From contig NZ_JAFREP010000010.1 of NCBI RefSeq assembly GCF_017377855.1, positions 1-64,000 of the forward strand: a stretch of 64,000 nucleotides of DNA. The letters are read 5' to 3'. The position numbers and the translations under genes were made by a program. The DNA comes from Acanthopleuribacter pedis. GTDB lineage: Bacteria > Acidobacteriota > Holophagae > Acanthopleuribacterales > Acanthopleuribacteraceae. Positions 26,096 through 35,420 of the stretch are shown one piece after another (position 1 is the stretch's first letter; each line of letters opens with the position of its first letter). Under the pieces are notes generated by a model. The model did no database searches. It worked only from the letters and a program-made list of their open reading frames with translations, and was not told the origin of the DNA.

Positions 26096-27547
26096 ATGCT
26101 TTTTTCAGAACCCGCGTTTCTTTTGTTTTTCCTGCCGCTGTTGTTCGCCATTTATTTCGCCGTCCCCAAGGTCCTGCGCAACACGGTTTTATTGATCTTT
26201 AGCTTGGGTTTTTACGCATACGGCGAAAAAATGTTCGTGCTGTTGATGCTGTTTTCCATCGCACTCAACTACGGACTCGGCTTGGCCATTGATCGCGCCG
26301 CCACGCCCGCCGCCAAGAAGTTTTGGCTGATCGCGGGGATTGTCGGCGACCTCGGCCTGCTCATCGCCTTTAAGTACGCCAACTTCTTGGTAGACAACCT
26401 CAATTCAGCCCTGTCCGTTGTGCAATTGCCAACGGTCCATCTCGACCCGGTCCACCTGCCCATCGGCATTTCGTTTTTTACCTTTCAGGCCATGAGTTAC
26501 ATCATCGATTTGTACCGCGGCGAGGTGAAAGTCCAACGCAATCCTTTTGATTTGGCGCTGTATATTTCGTTGTTTCCGCAGTTAATCGCGGGCCCCATCG
26601 TGCGCTATCACGATATTTCCGAGCAGTTACAACGTCGCCGCCACAGCTTTATGAACTTCGCCTACGGGGCGGAGCGGTTTCTGATCGGGCTCGGCAAAAA
26701 GATGATCATCGCCAACGCTGTCGCTTATCCATGTGACCAAATTTTTGCCCTACCGGACGACGAGATCACCACCTCCCTAGCCTGGCTAGGCATGGTTTGT
26801 TACACCCTGCAAATTTACTTCGACTTTTCCGGTTATTCGGACATGGCCATTGGTCTCGGCCGCATGTTCGGCTTCAAGTTCCTGGAAAACTTTAACTACC
26901 CCTACATCAGCCAGAGCATCACCGAGTTTTGGCGCCGCTGGCACATCAGCCTGTCCAGTTGGTACCGCGATTACCTCTACATTCCCCTCGGCGGCAACCG
27001 CGTTTCACCGCGCCGCACCTACTTCAACCTGTTCACGGTGTTTTTTCTGTGTGGCTTGTGGCACGGATCCAGTTGGAACTTCGTCATTTGGGGTATGTAC
27101 CACGGCCTGTTCCTGATCATCGAACGCCTCGGTTTCGGCGCCATGCTCAAGAAAGGACCCCGCGCGGTACGCCACATCTACTGCATGTTGGCGGCCGTCA
27201 TTGGCTGGGTCTTCTTCCGCGCGGAAACGCTGCCCCAATCGCTGACCTTTATCGCGGCGATGTTCGGCTTCGGCTCTGATCCCAGCGGCGCGCGCCTCCT
27301 GGGCCATTACCTGGATACCGAGCTGTTGGTGATGATCGTGATCGGTATGATCGGCGCCACCAACATCGTGCCCGCCGGCACGGCCCGCCTTAAAAGCTAT
27401 GTGGCCGGCAAAGAAAAAGCCCAACGGGCGACCTGGGAAAACCTGTTCGCGCTGCTCAAATGGGCCGCCCTAACCGCAATCTTCTTCTGGTGCCTGATGA
27501 TGATGGCGGCCGGCAGCTACAACCCCTTCATTTACTTCCGTTTCTAG
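26096..27547 (+). CDS. MBOAT-family O-acyltransferase (AlgI-like)
   Basis: A 483-residue polytopic membrane protein of the MBOAT family, which carries acyl groups across the membrane to polysaccharides. Diagnostic segments are LPIGISFFTFQAMSYIIDLYRG (about 122), LFPQLIAGPIVRY, IYFDFSGYSDMAIGLGRMFGF, FWRRWHISLSSWYRDYLYIPLGGNR, and the catalytic-His region FLCGLWHGSSWNFVIWGMYHG (about 318-340). About 11 hydrophobic segments. The next gene, 17 bases on, encodes an AlgX/AlgJ-like acetylesterase-fold protein, so the pair should O-acetylate an extracellular polysaccharide. No alginate synthesis genes are present, so the polymer is unknown. Confidence 0.95.
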   Translation: MLFSEPAFLLFFLPLLFAIYFAVPKVLRNTVLLIFSLGFYAYGEKMFVLLMLFSIALNYGLGLAIDRAATPAAKKFWLIAGIVGDLGLLIAFKYANFLVDNLNSALSVVQLPTVHLDPVHLPIGISFFTFQAMSYIIDLYRGEVKVQRNPFDLALYISLFPQLIAGPIVRYHDISEQLQRRRHSFMNFAYGAERFLIGLGKKMIIANAVAYPCDQIFALPDDEITTSLAWLGMVCYTLQIYFDFSGYSDMAIGLGRMFGFKFLENFNYPYISQSITEFWRRWHISLSSWYRDYLYIPLGGNRVSPRRTYFNLFTVFFLCGLWHGSSWNFVIWGMYHGLFLIIERLGFGAMLKKGPRAVRHIYCMLAAVIGWVFFRAETLPQSLTFIAAMFGFGSDPSGARLLGHYLDTELLVMIVIGMIGATNIVPAGTARLKSYVAGKEKAQRATWENLFALLKWAALTAIFFWCLMMMAAGSYNPFIYFRF

Positions 27548-27564
27548 GCTGAGGAGGCCGTTCC

Positions 27565-28707
27565 GTGTTTCACCGTCGCCGCGTCCACTGGTACCACAAA
27601 TTACTTACGGCTACTTTTCTGGTGATGATCCTGTTGCCGGGTGTCGACATGATCGTCGGTATCGACAAAACGCCGGTGGCCGGAACGGTGGCGACATTCC
27701 CCGAATTTCGCGGCGGCCTGCGCGGTGTCGCCTCCCTGCCCGGCCAATTCAAATATTGGTTTGGCGAAAATTTCGGCTTCCGCCAATGGTTCATCCAATT
27801 TCACGGCAAACTCAAAAAAGACGTGCTCGGCACCAGCCCGTCCACCAAAGTCATGCTCGGTAAGGATGATTGGCTGTACTACCGCGATGAAATGGTGTTT
27901 GAGGATTACCGCAATCTCTACCCCTTCGATAAACCGGGCTTGCAGCAATGGCTGGATTTGCTGGCGGCACGACAAAGCTTTTGCGCGGAACGCGGCATCA
28001 CCTACGTGTTCACCATCTCACCCAACAAACCCACGATGTACCCCGAATTTTTGCCGGAAGGCTGGGAGCCGCTGGATCGCCCCAACCGCCTGAACCAGTT
28101 GCAAGCCGCGGTGGATTCCCGCCTGCCCGAGGTCGCCATGGTGGACGTGCGTCCCGCCTTGAACAACCACAAATCGAGCCACGGCCCCCTATATTTCAAG
28201 AGCGATACCCACTGGAACGAAATGGGCGCTTACGTGGGTTACGTGGAAATCATGACCGAACTCAAAAAGCATTACCCCGAATTAACCATTGTCCCGATTG
28301 ACGAACTGGAGATCGACGAACAAACTTCCAACGGCGGCGACTTGGCGCGCATGATGGGGCTCAAGTTCTCCACGGAAGAACTGATGCGCACCCCGCAATT
28401 TCCCGAGTCACGCCCCGTGGTTCGCGAAAAGGACGGCAGTACCTTAACCGTGGTCGTCAAGGACGTGCTCAAAGGCGAAGAAGGCCTGGTCACGCGCTGC
28501 GAGGCGGGCGAAATCGAGTCCGCGGTTATTATTCACGACAGCTTCGGCCAAGCGTTAATTCCCTTACTGGCGCGCCATTTCAAACGGGCAACCTTCGTAT
28601 GGTCCAATAGCTTTGACAAAAGTTTGGTTGAAAAAGAGCAACCCAAGGTGGTGATCCAACAGTTGGTCGAGCGGCGCCTGCTCAACTGGAAACCCACCCC
28701 GGAATAA
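27565..28707 (+). CDS. AlgX/AlgJ-like SGNH O-acetyltransferase
   Basis: A 380-residue protein with one N-terminal membrane anchor (LLTATFLVMILLPGVDMIV) and a periplasmic SGNH-like domain of the AlgX/AlgJ family. Visible landmarks: GKDDWLYYRDEM, TISPNKPTMYPEFLP, the DxH motif in YFKSDTHWNEMGAYVGY (about 212) and the nucleophile Ser in IIHDSFGQALIPLL (about 322). It would receive acetyl from the MBOAT protein encoded just upstream and transfer it to a polysaccharide. Start is GTG at 27565, with GAGGAGG seven bases upstream. It converges with the photolyase-like gene, 7 bases apart. Confidence 0.9.
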   Translation: MFHRRRVHWYHKLLTATFLVMILLPGVDMIVGIDKTPVAGTVATFPEFRGGLRGVASLPGQFKYWFGENFGFRQWFIQFHGKLKKDVLGTSPSTKVMLGKDDWLYYRDEMVFEDYRNLYPFDKPGLQQWLDLLAARQSFCAERGITYVFTISPNKPTMYPEFLPEGWEPLDRPNRLNQLQAAVDSRLPEVAMVDVRPALNNHKSSHGPLYFKSDTHWNEMGAYVGYVEIMTELKKHYPELTIVPIDELEIDEQTSNGGDLARMMGLKFSTEELMRTPQFPESRPVVREKDGSTLTVVVKDVLKGEEGLVTRCEAGEIESAVIIHDSFGQALIPLLARHFKRATFVWSNSFDKSLVEKEQPKVVIQQLVERRLLNWKPTPE

Positions 28708-28714
28708 CCGCGCC

Positions 28715-30199
28715 TCAGCCAAAGAAACGACCGAGAAATTGATCGGCGGCGTGGAAATGTTTGTTGCGTTTGGCGGTATCCATTTTCTCGTACTGCCGCA
28801 CCATCATGCTCAGCCGGTGGTTTTTGGCGAAAAAATCACGGTGCCTGGCGATGAAGCGCCAAAACAGGCCGTCCCACACTTCCTCCCACGGACCCGACGG
28901 GTAGTCGCTCATCTTGCGCAAATAGTTGGCACTGGAGAAGTAGGGTTTGGTGGTCATCCCACCGCCGTCGGCGTATTGGCTCATGGCATAAACATTGGGC
29001 ACCATCACCCAATCGTAGCTGTCGATGAAACCGCCCATAAACCAGCGGTACACGGCATGGGGTTCAATTTCACACAGCAACATGAAGTTGCCGAGCACCA
29101 TCAAACGTTCGATGTGGTGGGCGTAGGCGTGGGTGTCAACCTTCTTGACAACGTGGTCGATGGGCTGAATGCCGGTGGTTCCCTGCCAAAAGGAATCGGG
29201 CAATTGTTGGGTGTGGCCAAAAAAGTTACCATTTCGCTGCTTGACGCCTTCCACCTCGTACATGGCGCGCATGAACTCGCGCCAACCGATGATTTGCCGC
29301 AAAAACCCTTCCAGCGACGGCAGGGCGATTTGGTGGTCCTCGGCATAAGCCATGGTGCGTTCGATAATTTCACTCGGCGACAAAAGGCCGATGTTCAGCG
29401 AGGGCGTCAGCACCGCGTGATAGATGAAGGCGTGTTGCACCGAGAGGGCGTCTTCATAGGGTCCGAACAGGCGAAAACGCGTGCGCAGGAAATAGGAAAA
29501 AGCGGTTCGCGCTTGATCGTGGTTAATCGGGTAATTAAAGCCCTCCAACGAACCGGGATGCGCGGCGAAGTGCTGGGCCACATAGGCCTTGGCCTCGTTA
29601 ACGTATTTGGTGTTGGGAATGGTTCCGATATCCGGGGGACGGTGCCCACGCGGTAATTTTTTGCGGTTTTCGGTGTCGAAGCTCCACTTACCACCGAGGG
29701 GTTTTTCGTCAGGGTCCAGCAAGATGTTCAGCCGCTTGCGTTGCCAGGCATAGAATTCGGCCATGCTGTAGCGTTTGCGTTTATAGAGAAAGGATTCGTA
29801 TTGGCGACGCGGGGTCAAAAAGTTAGGGCTTTCGTACCATTGAATGCGCAGGCCCAAGTCCGCGGTGAACCGTTTCAGGCGTTTTTCCAGCAAAAAGTCG
29901 GTGGGATCAACGACATGCACACAACGCACCCCCTCGCTTTGAAGGTGGCCTAGCAAGGGTTTTAAGCGCGGATAGGTGGGAAAATCGGCGTAGTGAACCC
30001 GGTACCGTTTTCGTTTGAGCTGGTCGGCAAAAGCCTTCATGGAAGCACGGTGCAGCACCAACTTCTGTTTGTGGAAACGAACCGGATGCCGTTGGTCGTA
30101 GAAATACAAACTGTCCTCGACCATCCAACAGGGCCGGTTAAGCGCGACGGCGGGATGTTCCTTAAAAAGTTGGTGGGGGAAAATCAAAGTTACGTCCAT
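28715..30199 (-). CDS. Cryptochrome/photolyase-family protein (FeS-BCP clade) lacking three cluster cysteines
   Basis: A 494-residue flavoprotein of the prokaryotic (6-4) photolyase/CryB clade: N-terminal alpha/beta domain (TLIFPHQLF, VHVVDPTDF), then the helical FAD-binding domain with IGWREFMRAMYEVEG, MLLCEIEPHAVYRWFMGGFIDSYDWVMVPNVYAMSQYADGG and TTKPYFSSANYLRKMSDY. The clade normally binds a [4Fe-4S] cluster through four Cys. Here the first (C376 in MLLCEIEP) is kept, but the Cys trio expected after MSDY is replaced by PSGPWEEVWDGLFWRFIARH. The whole protein has three cysteines. So it probably lacks the cluster but keeps FAD binding. GGAG lies five bases before the ATG. Confidence 0.9.
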   Translation of the reverse strand: MDVTLIFPHQLFKEHPAVALNRPCWMVEDSLYFYDQRHPVRFHKQKLVLHRASMKAFADQLKRKRYRVHYADFPTYPRLKPLLGHLQSEGVRCVHVVDPTDFLLEKRLKRFTADLGLRIQWYESPNFLTPRRQYESFLYKRKRYSMAEFYAWQRKRLNILLDPDEKPLGGKWSFDTENRKKLPRGHRPPDIGTIPNTKYVNEAKAYVAQHFAAHPGSLEGFNYPINHDQARTAFSYFLRTRFRLFGPYEDALSVQHAFIYHAVLTPSLNIGLLSPSEIIERTMAYAEDHQIALPSLEGFLRQIIGWREFMRAMYEVEGVKQRNGNFFGHTQQLPDSFWQGTTGIQPIDHVVKKVDTHAYAHHIERLMVLGNFMLLCEIEPHAVYRWFMGGFIDSYDWVMVPNVYAMSQYADGGGMTTKPYFSSANYLRKMSDYPSGPWEEVWDGLFWRFIARHRDFFAKNHRLSMMVRQYEKMDTAKRNKHFHAADQFLGRFFG

Positions 30200-30391
30200 G
30201 GAAACTCCGAAAGTGGATTCGTCTTTAATCGGGTCTATCGGTCAAAAGTGAGGAAACCCCAATTTGAGCAACAGGCGGAATGGCACAGGGGTCGGCGCCG
30301 GCAGCTTACCATGAGGTGGCGAGCCTTGGGAAAGCCTTGTTATGATTGGACCTGCAAGATCCCTATTCCCCTAATTAAGCAGGCAGCGCGT

Positions 30392-30757
30392 ATGACCCAA
30401 AACCTCAGCTACCATGGCAGCTGCCATTGCGGTGGCGTGGCATTTACGATCCAATCACCCCGCATTACGGACGCATTGCGCTGCAATTGTTCGATCTGCC
30501 GGCGGCGCAACGCCTTGATGTCCAAGGCTTATTACCCGCCGCCATGTTTTCAGCTCCATCAGGGCCGGGACCAGTTGCAGCTTTACCAATGGGGCGACGG
30601 CGATGTGAACCATTACTTTTGCAAACGATGCGGCATCTATCCGTTTCACGAAGCAACCCAAAAGCCCGGCTTGATGCGGATCAACCTCGGTTGTTTGGAA
30701 GGATTCGACCTTGAAACGCTGGAGGTTACCCTTTTCGACGGCGCGGAACTGCTTTAA
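30392..30757 (+). CDS. GFA-family zinc protein
   Basis: A 121-residue protein of the glutathione-dependent formaldehyde-activating (GFA) fold. Zinc ligands are in GSCHCGGVAF (residues about 10-13), CNCSICRRRN (about 31-36) and YFCKRCGIYPFHEA (about 76-79). The family binds two zinc ions; most members are not true formaldehyde enzymes, so the substrate is unknown. The ATG at 30392 lacks a strong ribosome-binding site; an in-frame ATG further upstream would add about 27 residues with no family likeness. It diverges from the photolyase-like gene. Confidence 0.85.
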   Translation: MTQNLSYHGSCHCGGVAFTIQSPRITDALRCNCSICRRRNALMSKAYYPPPCFQLHQGRDQLQLYQWGDGDVNHYFCKRCGIYPFHEATQKPGLMRINLGCLEGFDLETLEVTLFDGAELL

Positions 30758-31051
30758 CAAACAGGGTAACCGGCATCGCGGGCTAGGAAAAACCGAGCAG
30801 GAACGGAAAACACCGTCGAAAGGGACACGGTTTACCTTTTGCGCTTTTCTCGCGGGAACCGCCGGGAAATGGCTGTAAAGGTGATCGTGAATTATCTTAA
30901 CAACGGGAAATGGGTGGCAGCTTTGTTTCAGGCAAGCACAAGGATCACCGCCATGTTTCGTTTTTCATTCTGGAAATATTGGCTATAATCGGTTTATTCT
31001 TTGCCCCCCTATCCAGAAACCAGTTTCTTAAAAAAGGACGGACGTTTGTTG

Positions 31052-31966
31052 ATGCAACGCCTCTCGATCCCAACACCCTTGCTGTTGGCGTGGTGCGCTT
31101 GGATTTGCTTCCTCATTCCCTCGGCCGCCGCAACCGAACCCAAGGACACGGCCCCGGTCGGACTGTTCCCTGTCACGGTGAAAGGCAAGTGGGGCTATAT
31201 CGACCGTCAGGGTACCGTGCGTATCACCCCGCAATTCGAGGATGCACGTGGCTTCAGTCAGGGTCTCGCCCCCATTCAAAGCAACAGCTTGTGGGGTTAC
31301 ATCAATCCCGACGGGGAAATGGTCATTGAGCCCCAATTTGACGACGCCGATAAGTTCACGGAGGGTTTGGCGCTGGTTCGCATATGCGAGCGCCACGGTT
31401 TTATTGATCAGCAGGGCCGGTTTATTATCAACCCCAATTACAGCGAAGCATATCCCTTCGCGGAGGGATTGGCGGCGGTTAAGCTGCGCCAGGAATGGCT
31501 GTTTATCGACCAAAAAACCGCGCCAAACCGCAAGCTTCAGTTTGATACCATCGCCGGATTTTCGGAAGGCTTGGCCCCGGTTCGCGAAAACCGTTTGTGG
31601 GGGTACATTAACGCCGACGGCGACTGGATCATCAAGCCGCGCTTTCGTTACGCGGGCGGGTTTCACGAGGGGTTTGCCCTGGTTCGCGAGAAACGAAACT
31701 TTGGGTTTATCAACAACCGCGGCCGGTTTGTCATCAAGGACAGTTTCCCCGTTGCCTCGGAGAAGGTCTCCCGTTTTTCACAGGGTTTGGCGGCAATGCG
31801 CAGCGAAAACAAATGGGGTTACATCAATAGCGAGGGCGATTTCGTGATCAAGCCGGTCTTCGATTGGGCCGAACCCTTTGACAAAGGTCTGGCAATGGTC
31901 CAGGTCGAAGGAAAAATCGGTTATATCGACGTCACCGGTAAATGGATATGGGCGCCGCGGCGCTAA
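31052..31966 (+). CDS. Secreted WG-repeat protein
   Basis: A 304-residue exported protein with a signal peptide ending near PSAAA and about seven WG (KWG) beta repeats of about 45 bases-in-codon spacing: KWGYIDRQGTVRITPQFEDA, LWGYINPDGEMVIEPQFDDA, RHGFIDQQGRFIINPNYSEA, LWGYINADGDWIIKPRF, NFGFINNRGRFVIKD, KWGYINSEGDFVIKPVFDWA and KIGYIDVTGKWIW. WG repeats are structural and their ligand is generally unknown. ATG 31052 has GGACGG about ten bases upstream; an ATG at 31001 in frame is possible but would place charged residues ahead of the signal peptide. Confidence 0.88.
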   Translation: MQRLSIPTPLLLAWCAWICFLIPSAAATEPKDTAPVGLFPVTVKGKWGYIDRQGTVRITPQFEDARGFSQGLAPIQSNSLWGYINPDGEMVIEPQFDDADKFTEGLALVRICERHGFIDQQGRFIINPNYSEAYPFAEGLAAVKLRQEWLFIDQKTAPNRKLQFDTIAGFSEGLAPVRENRLWGYINADGDWIIKPRFRYAGGFHEGFALVREKRNFGFINNRGRFVIKDSFPVASEKVSRFSQGLAAMRSENKWGYINSEGDFVIKPVFDWAEPFDKGLAMVQVEGKIGYIDVTGKWIWAPRR

Positions 31967-32048
31967 CCGCCGACTTTGTGCAGGGATGTGCCGAAAGCCC
32001 TGGTACTGCCTGATTGGCGGTCATCAACATGCCGTGCTGGAACCTAGG

Positions 32049-32855
32049 CTAAGCTTGCTTGCCGCGGGCGAGAAAAACGCCCACGGAGCCAAAGGCCTCG
32101 GGATCATCGACCAGTTGATAGATTTCTTCTAATTCCTTAGCCACCTCGACCCTGCCGCGGTGGTTCATCTGCTCTTTTTTGAAACCGGTGGTGACATCGA
32201 GGAAATTACGCATACCCACCATGCAGGATGTAATGGTTTCAATCCGCAAGTCCACATCGGTATACCCGGCCTTACTCATGTAATGAAGTAACTTGCGCCC
32301 GATGCGACGATCCCCGCCGGCAAGCGATTGGCCGCGCGCGGCCTCATCGGTAAACCGTTTGAAGGAATAGGGCTCGGGGTATAGCGTGAGCCATTGGTCG
32401 TCGACATCGGCAACCAACAAAATACCGCCGGGCGCGAGAACACGCTGAATCTCGCGCAGGGCGGCCATGGGCCGTTCCAAGTGCTGAAATAGAAAGCGCG
32501 CGTAGACAAAATCGAAATAACCCAATCCAGGATCGAGTTCGTAAACATTGCCCTGCTGGAATACCAGATGGGCGTGTTCGTGGCCGCAAAGGCTTTGGCG
32601 CGCGGTTTCGAGCAGCGGTTCACTTAGATCCACCCCGTACACCTCGGAATCGGGGACCAGGTCGGCGATAATTCGGGTAATGACGCCGGGTCCGCAAGCC
32701 AGGTCCAACACGCGCATGCCGTTGCGTAGACCGGCCTGCTGGAGAATGCCGCGTTCGATATCGCGGGCAAGTTCAGCCTGACGGGTCAGGCGATCTAACT
32801 CGGCATCATTCCGAGAGAAGGTTCCGAAATCATAGGAGCCGGCATGTTGTTTCAC
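32049..32855 (-). CDS. Class I SAM-dependent methyltransferase
   Basis: A 268-residue methyltransferase with the usual motifs: I in VLDLACGPGVITRIIADL (about residue 49), the acidic loop VYGVDLSEPLLETAR, motif II/III around FDFVYARFLFQHLERPMAAL and APGGILLVADVDD. The substrate is not apparent; the C-terminal part (ETITSCMVGMRNFLDVTTGF) suggests a small-molecule enzyme. The GTG at 32855 is chosen because AAGAGGTG lies exactly five bases upstream; a further ATG at 32891 has no such signal. Convergent with the WG-repeat gene; apparently monocistronic. Confidence 0.88.
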   Translation of the reverse strand: MKQHAGSYDFGTFSRNDAELDRLTRQAELARDIERGILQQAGLRNGMRVLDLACGPGVITRIIADLVPDSEVYGVDLSEPLLETARQSLCGHEHAHLVFQQGNVYELDPGLGYFDFVYARFLFQHLERPMAALREIQRVLAPGGILLVADVDDQWLTLYPEPYSFKRFTDEAARGQSLAGGDRRIGRKLLHYMSKAGYTDVDLRIETITSCMVGMRNFLDVTTGFKKEQMNHRGRVEVAKELEEIYQLVDDPEAFGSVGVFLARGKQA

Positions 32856-33342
32856 AAAAACACCTCTTAGGGCAAAGACAATGGGCATCACAACCCGGCA
32901 TACACCGAAAACTGCAGGAAACCGTCAATTCAATGGGCCGAGGTGATTTGATAAAAAGATGACACATGATCGAAGAATTGAACAGCCGTAAACTTTTTTT
33001 ATTCCAATTTTATACCAAAGCAACCGGCAAAAAGTGACAACAGAATTTGGCAGAGATTCAGCAAGCCCGGAAAAAACACCGCTACCCTATTAAAAAACAA
33101 GCGCTTAGGAAAATGTATGAAAAGGCGCCTACAAATTATTTGCGCTTGTCCCCAAAGCGCACCCTCATTATAATGAATTAATCAAAAGTTCACCGCTGAA
33201 ACATTTTCTCGATTTATTCACCCTGTTCTTCCTAGACCTGAACGCGCTTACCTCGTACCGACCCGTCTCGGAAGCCCCCCTATCTAAAAAATTGCTTGGT
33301 ATCCATCTGATCATCCTTTCCAGCAACCCTTCGGAAGGTTCC
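32856..33342. other. Divergent promoter region
   Basis: No gene is seen. The middle (about 32950-33190) is AT-rich and presumably holds promoters for the methyltransferase and the sensor kinase, but no clear -35/-10 pair could be placed. Confidence 0.35.
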
Positions 33343-35253
33343 ATGGCTCCCATCCAAAAAATCGTGATTCCTTGTTTGGTGGTGCTGATCCTCTTGGCCT
33401 GTTTCCAAGAGCGTCCCAAGATCGAACTAAGCGAACAAGAACAAGCTTGGCTTGTGGCGCGCGGCGGTACCATTCGGGTCGCCTTCGAAAAGCATTACCC
33501 GCCCTTTGTGTTTGCGGACGAAGAAGGCCGGCCCCAAGGCATTTCCGTGGACATGCTTCGGGCGGCCGAACGCGACCTGGGAATCACCTTTACCTTTACG
33601 GAACCCAAGGACTTACACATTCTTTTGGAGGAAGCGAAACGCGGCGAGGTGGACTTGGTCACCACCCTGGCCAGAACCCCCAATCGCGCCGAATTCCTCG
33701 ATTTCACCCGGGGTTATGCCCACATTCCCGCCTTACTGGTGGTGCGCAGTGAGCACCAGGAACCCATCGATTTGGATGAGCCCGGTGACCTTCGCATCGC
33801 GGTGCCCAAGGGGTACGCCATTGAAGAATTTATGGCACGGCGCTACCCACAACTGAATTTGGTTCCGGTGGTTAACGATCTTGAAGGTCTGCGCCAAACG
33901 GTGTTTAGCGAGGTAGACGGCTTTGTCGGTGATACCGGGGTGCTCAGCCACATGGTCAAAGCGCAGGGCATCACCAACCTGCGCACCGTGAATGCGGTCG
34001 ATTTCAACTACGTTTACACCTTTGCGGTTCGCAAAGACATCCCCCATCTCAGCAGCATCCTGGACCGATACCTGGCCACATTCCCCGAAACAGAAAAAAG
34101 CGCAATCCTCAGTAAGTGGATCAACCTACCCCTGCGCCCTTTTTGGCGGGAACCGCTGTTCCAGGTGGCGCTGGCGATGTTGCTGGTCATTTTGATCACC
34201 GTTTTTGTTTCGAACATCACCTTGCGTCTCATCGTCCAGCGCAAGACCCGCGCCCTTCAGGAGGAGATCGGCCGACGCCGTCAAGCCCAGGAAAAGCTGG
34301 AGGAGGCCCACACGCGGCTGGAGCACCGGGTGGAACAACGAACGGCGGAGCTTAGTGAGAAAAACCGTCTGCTTGAGCGCGAGGTCATCGAACGCACCCG
34401 TGTCCAGGAAGAATTGGCGATTTCACGTGAAATCGCCAACTGCACGGTTCACAACATCAGCAACGTGATTAACAGTTTGGTGGTCGGCGTCCAATCATTG
34501 GAAAAAATGCACCAGCATTCCCGTGCCAACGGGGTCAAACGGGCCATCGATTTGATCACGGAACAAGGCGACAACTTGGGCACCTTTTTCAGCAGCGACC
34601 CACGCGGCGGCAAACTGCTGGAATACCTGTCCATGATCGGTGACGAATTGCCAAAGGAGCGCGGCCTTTTGCAGGACGAGTTGTTGCACATGGATCACCA
34701 AATTCGATTAATCCGCGACATTGCACGCACCCAGCAAAACTTTGCGGTGAACCAGCAGGACACCTGCTTGGTGAAGGACGTATTGGAAGACGCGCTTAAA
34801 ATTCAGTTTCCCATCCAAACGGGTGCGATCACGATCACGCGCCGTTACGACGCGGTGAGCCCGATTCAGACGGACCGCATCAAGCTGGCCCACGTCTTCC
34901 TCAACCTGATTAAAAACGCCAAGGAAGCGATGCGCGACAACACCGATGCCGCACCGGAGCTGACCTTGTCGGTGACGGAAACCGAAAAACACATCATGGT
35001 GGCAATTGGCGACAACGGGCACGGCATTAACCCGGACCATCTGGACAAACTGGGAACCTACGGCTTCACCACCAAAAAGGACGGGCATGGGTTTGGGCTG
35101 CGTTACTGCGCGGAAACCCTACAGAGCATCGGCGCGAAGCTGGTAATCGAGTCCGAGGGCGTCAACCGCGGCGCCACCTTCAAGGCCTACATCCCTATCG
35201 AACAAGAGGATATCAAGGAAGGTCTCACCACGGCTCAATCGATGGGCAACTAA
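33343..35253 (+). CDS. Sensor histidine kinase with periplasmic amino-acid-binding domain
   Basis: A 636-residue hybrid: a possible lipidated or cleaved signal (VLILLACFQ), an SBP_bac_3 periplasmic domain (about 35-255; TIRVAFEKHYPPFVFADEEGRP, GEVDLVTTLARTPNRAEFLDFT, LRIAVPKGYAIEEF), one TM (about 272-294), a coiled coil, and a kinase core. The phospho-acceptor is probably H370 in CTVHNISNVINSL, which departs from the usual HE or HD box. ATPase motifs are HVFLNLIKNAKEAM (N box), IGDNGHGINP (G1), FGFTTKK-type F box and GHGFGLRYC (G2). It presumably senses a small solute. No response regulator gene is adjacent. Start 33343 follows GGAAGG. Confidence 0.9.
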   Translation: MAPIQKIVIPCLVVLILLACFQERPKIELSEQEQAWLVARGGTIRVAFEKHYPPFVFADEEGRPQGISVDMLRAAERDLGITFTFTEPKDLHILLEEAKRGEVDLVTTLARTPNRAEFLDFTRGYAHIPALLVVRSEHQEPIDLDEPGDLRIAVPKGYAIEEFMARRYPQLNLVPVVNDLEGLRQTVFSEVDGFVGDTGVLSHMVKAQGITNLRTVNAVDFNYVYTFAVRKDIPHLSSILDRYLATFPETEKSAILSKWINLPLRPFWREPLFQVALAMLLVILITVFVSNITLRLIVQRKTRALQEEIGRRRQAQEKLEEAHTRLEHRVEQRTAELSEKNRLLEREVIERTRVQEELAISREIANCTVHNISNVINSLVVGVQSLEKMHQHSRANGVKRAIDLITEQGDNLGTFFSSDPRGGKLLEYLSMIGDELPKERGLLQDELLHMDHQIRLIRDIARTQQNFAVNQQDTCLVKDVLEDALKIQFPIQTGAITITRRYDAVSPIQTDRIKLAHVFLNLIKNAKEAMRDNTDAAPELTLSVTETEKHIMVAIGDNGHGINPDHLDKLGTYGFTTKKDGHGFGLRYCAETLQSIGAKLVIESEGVNRGATFKAYIPIEQEDIKEGLTTAQSMGN

Positions 35254-35420
35254 CCCGCCTTTCTCACAGGGGCGTTAGGTCATTAGGTTAGAGCCCCGCC
35301 TGTCACTATCAGAGAACCTGGTGGGATGGAACAGGTTTAAGTCCAGGTATTTTTGGCTGATCGTCGGTCTGGATTGCGCTATGCTGGCGTTTGTAAAAAT
35401 ACCGCTTTTGGAGAAAAATC

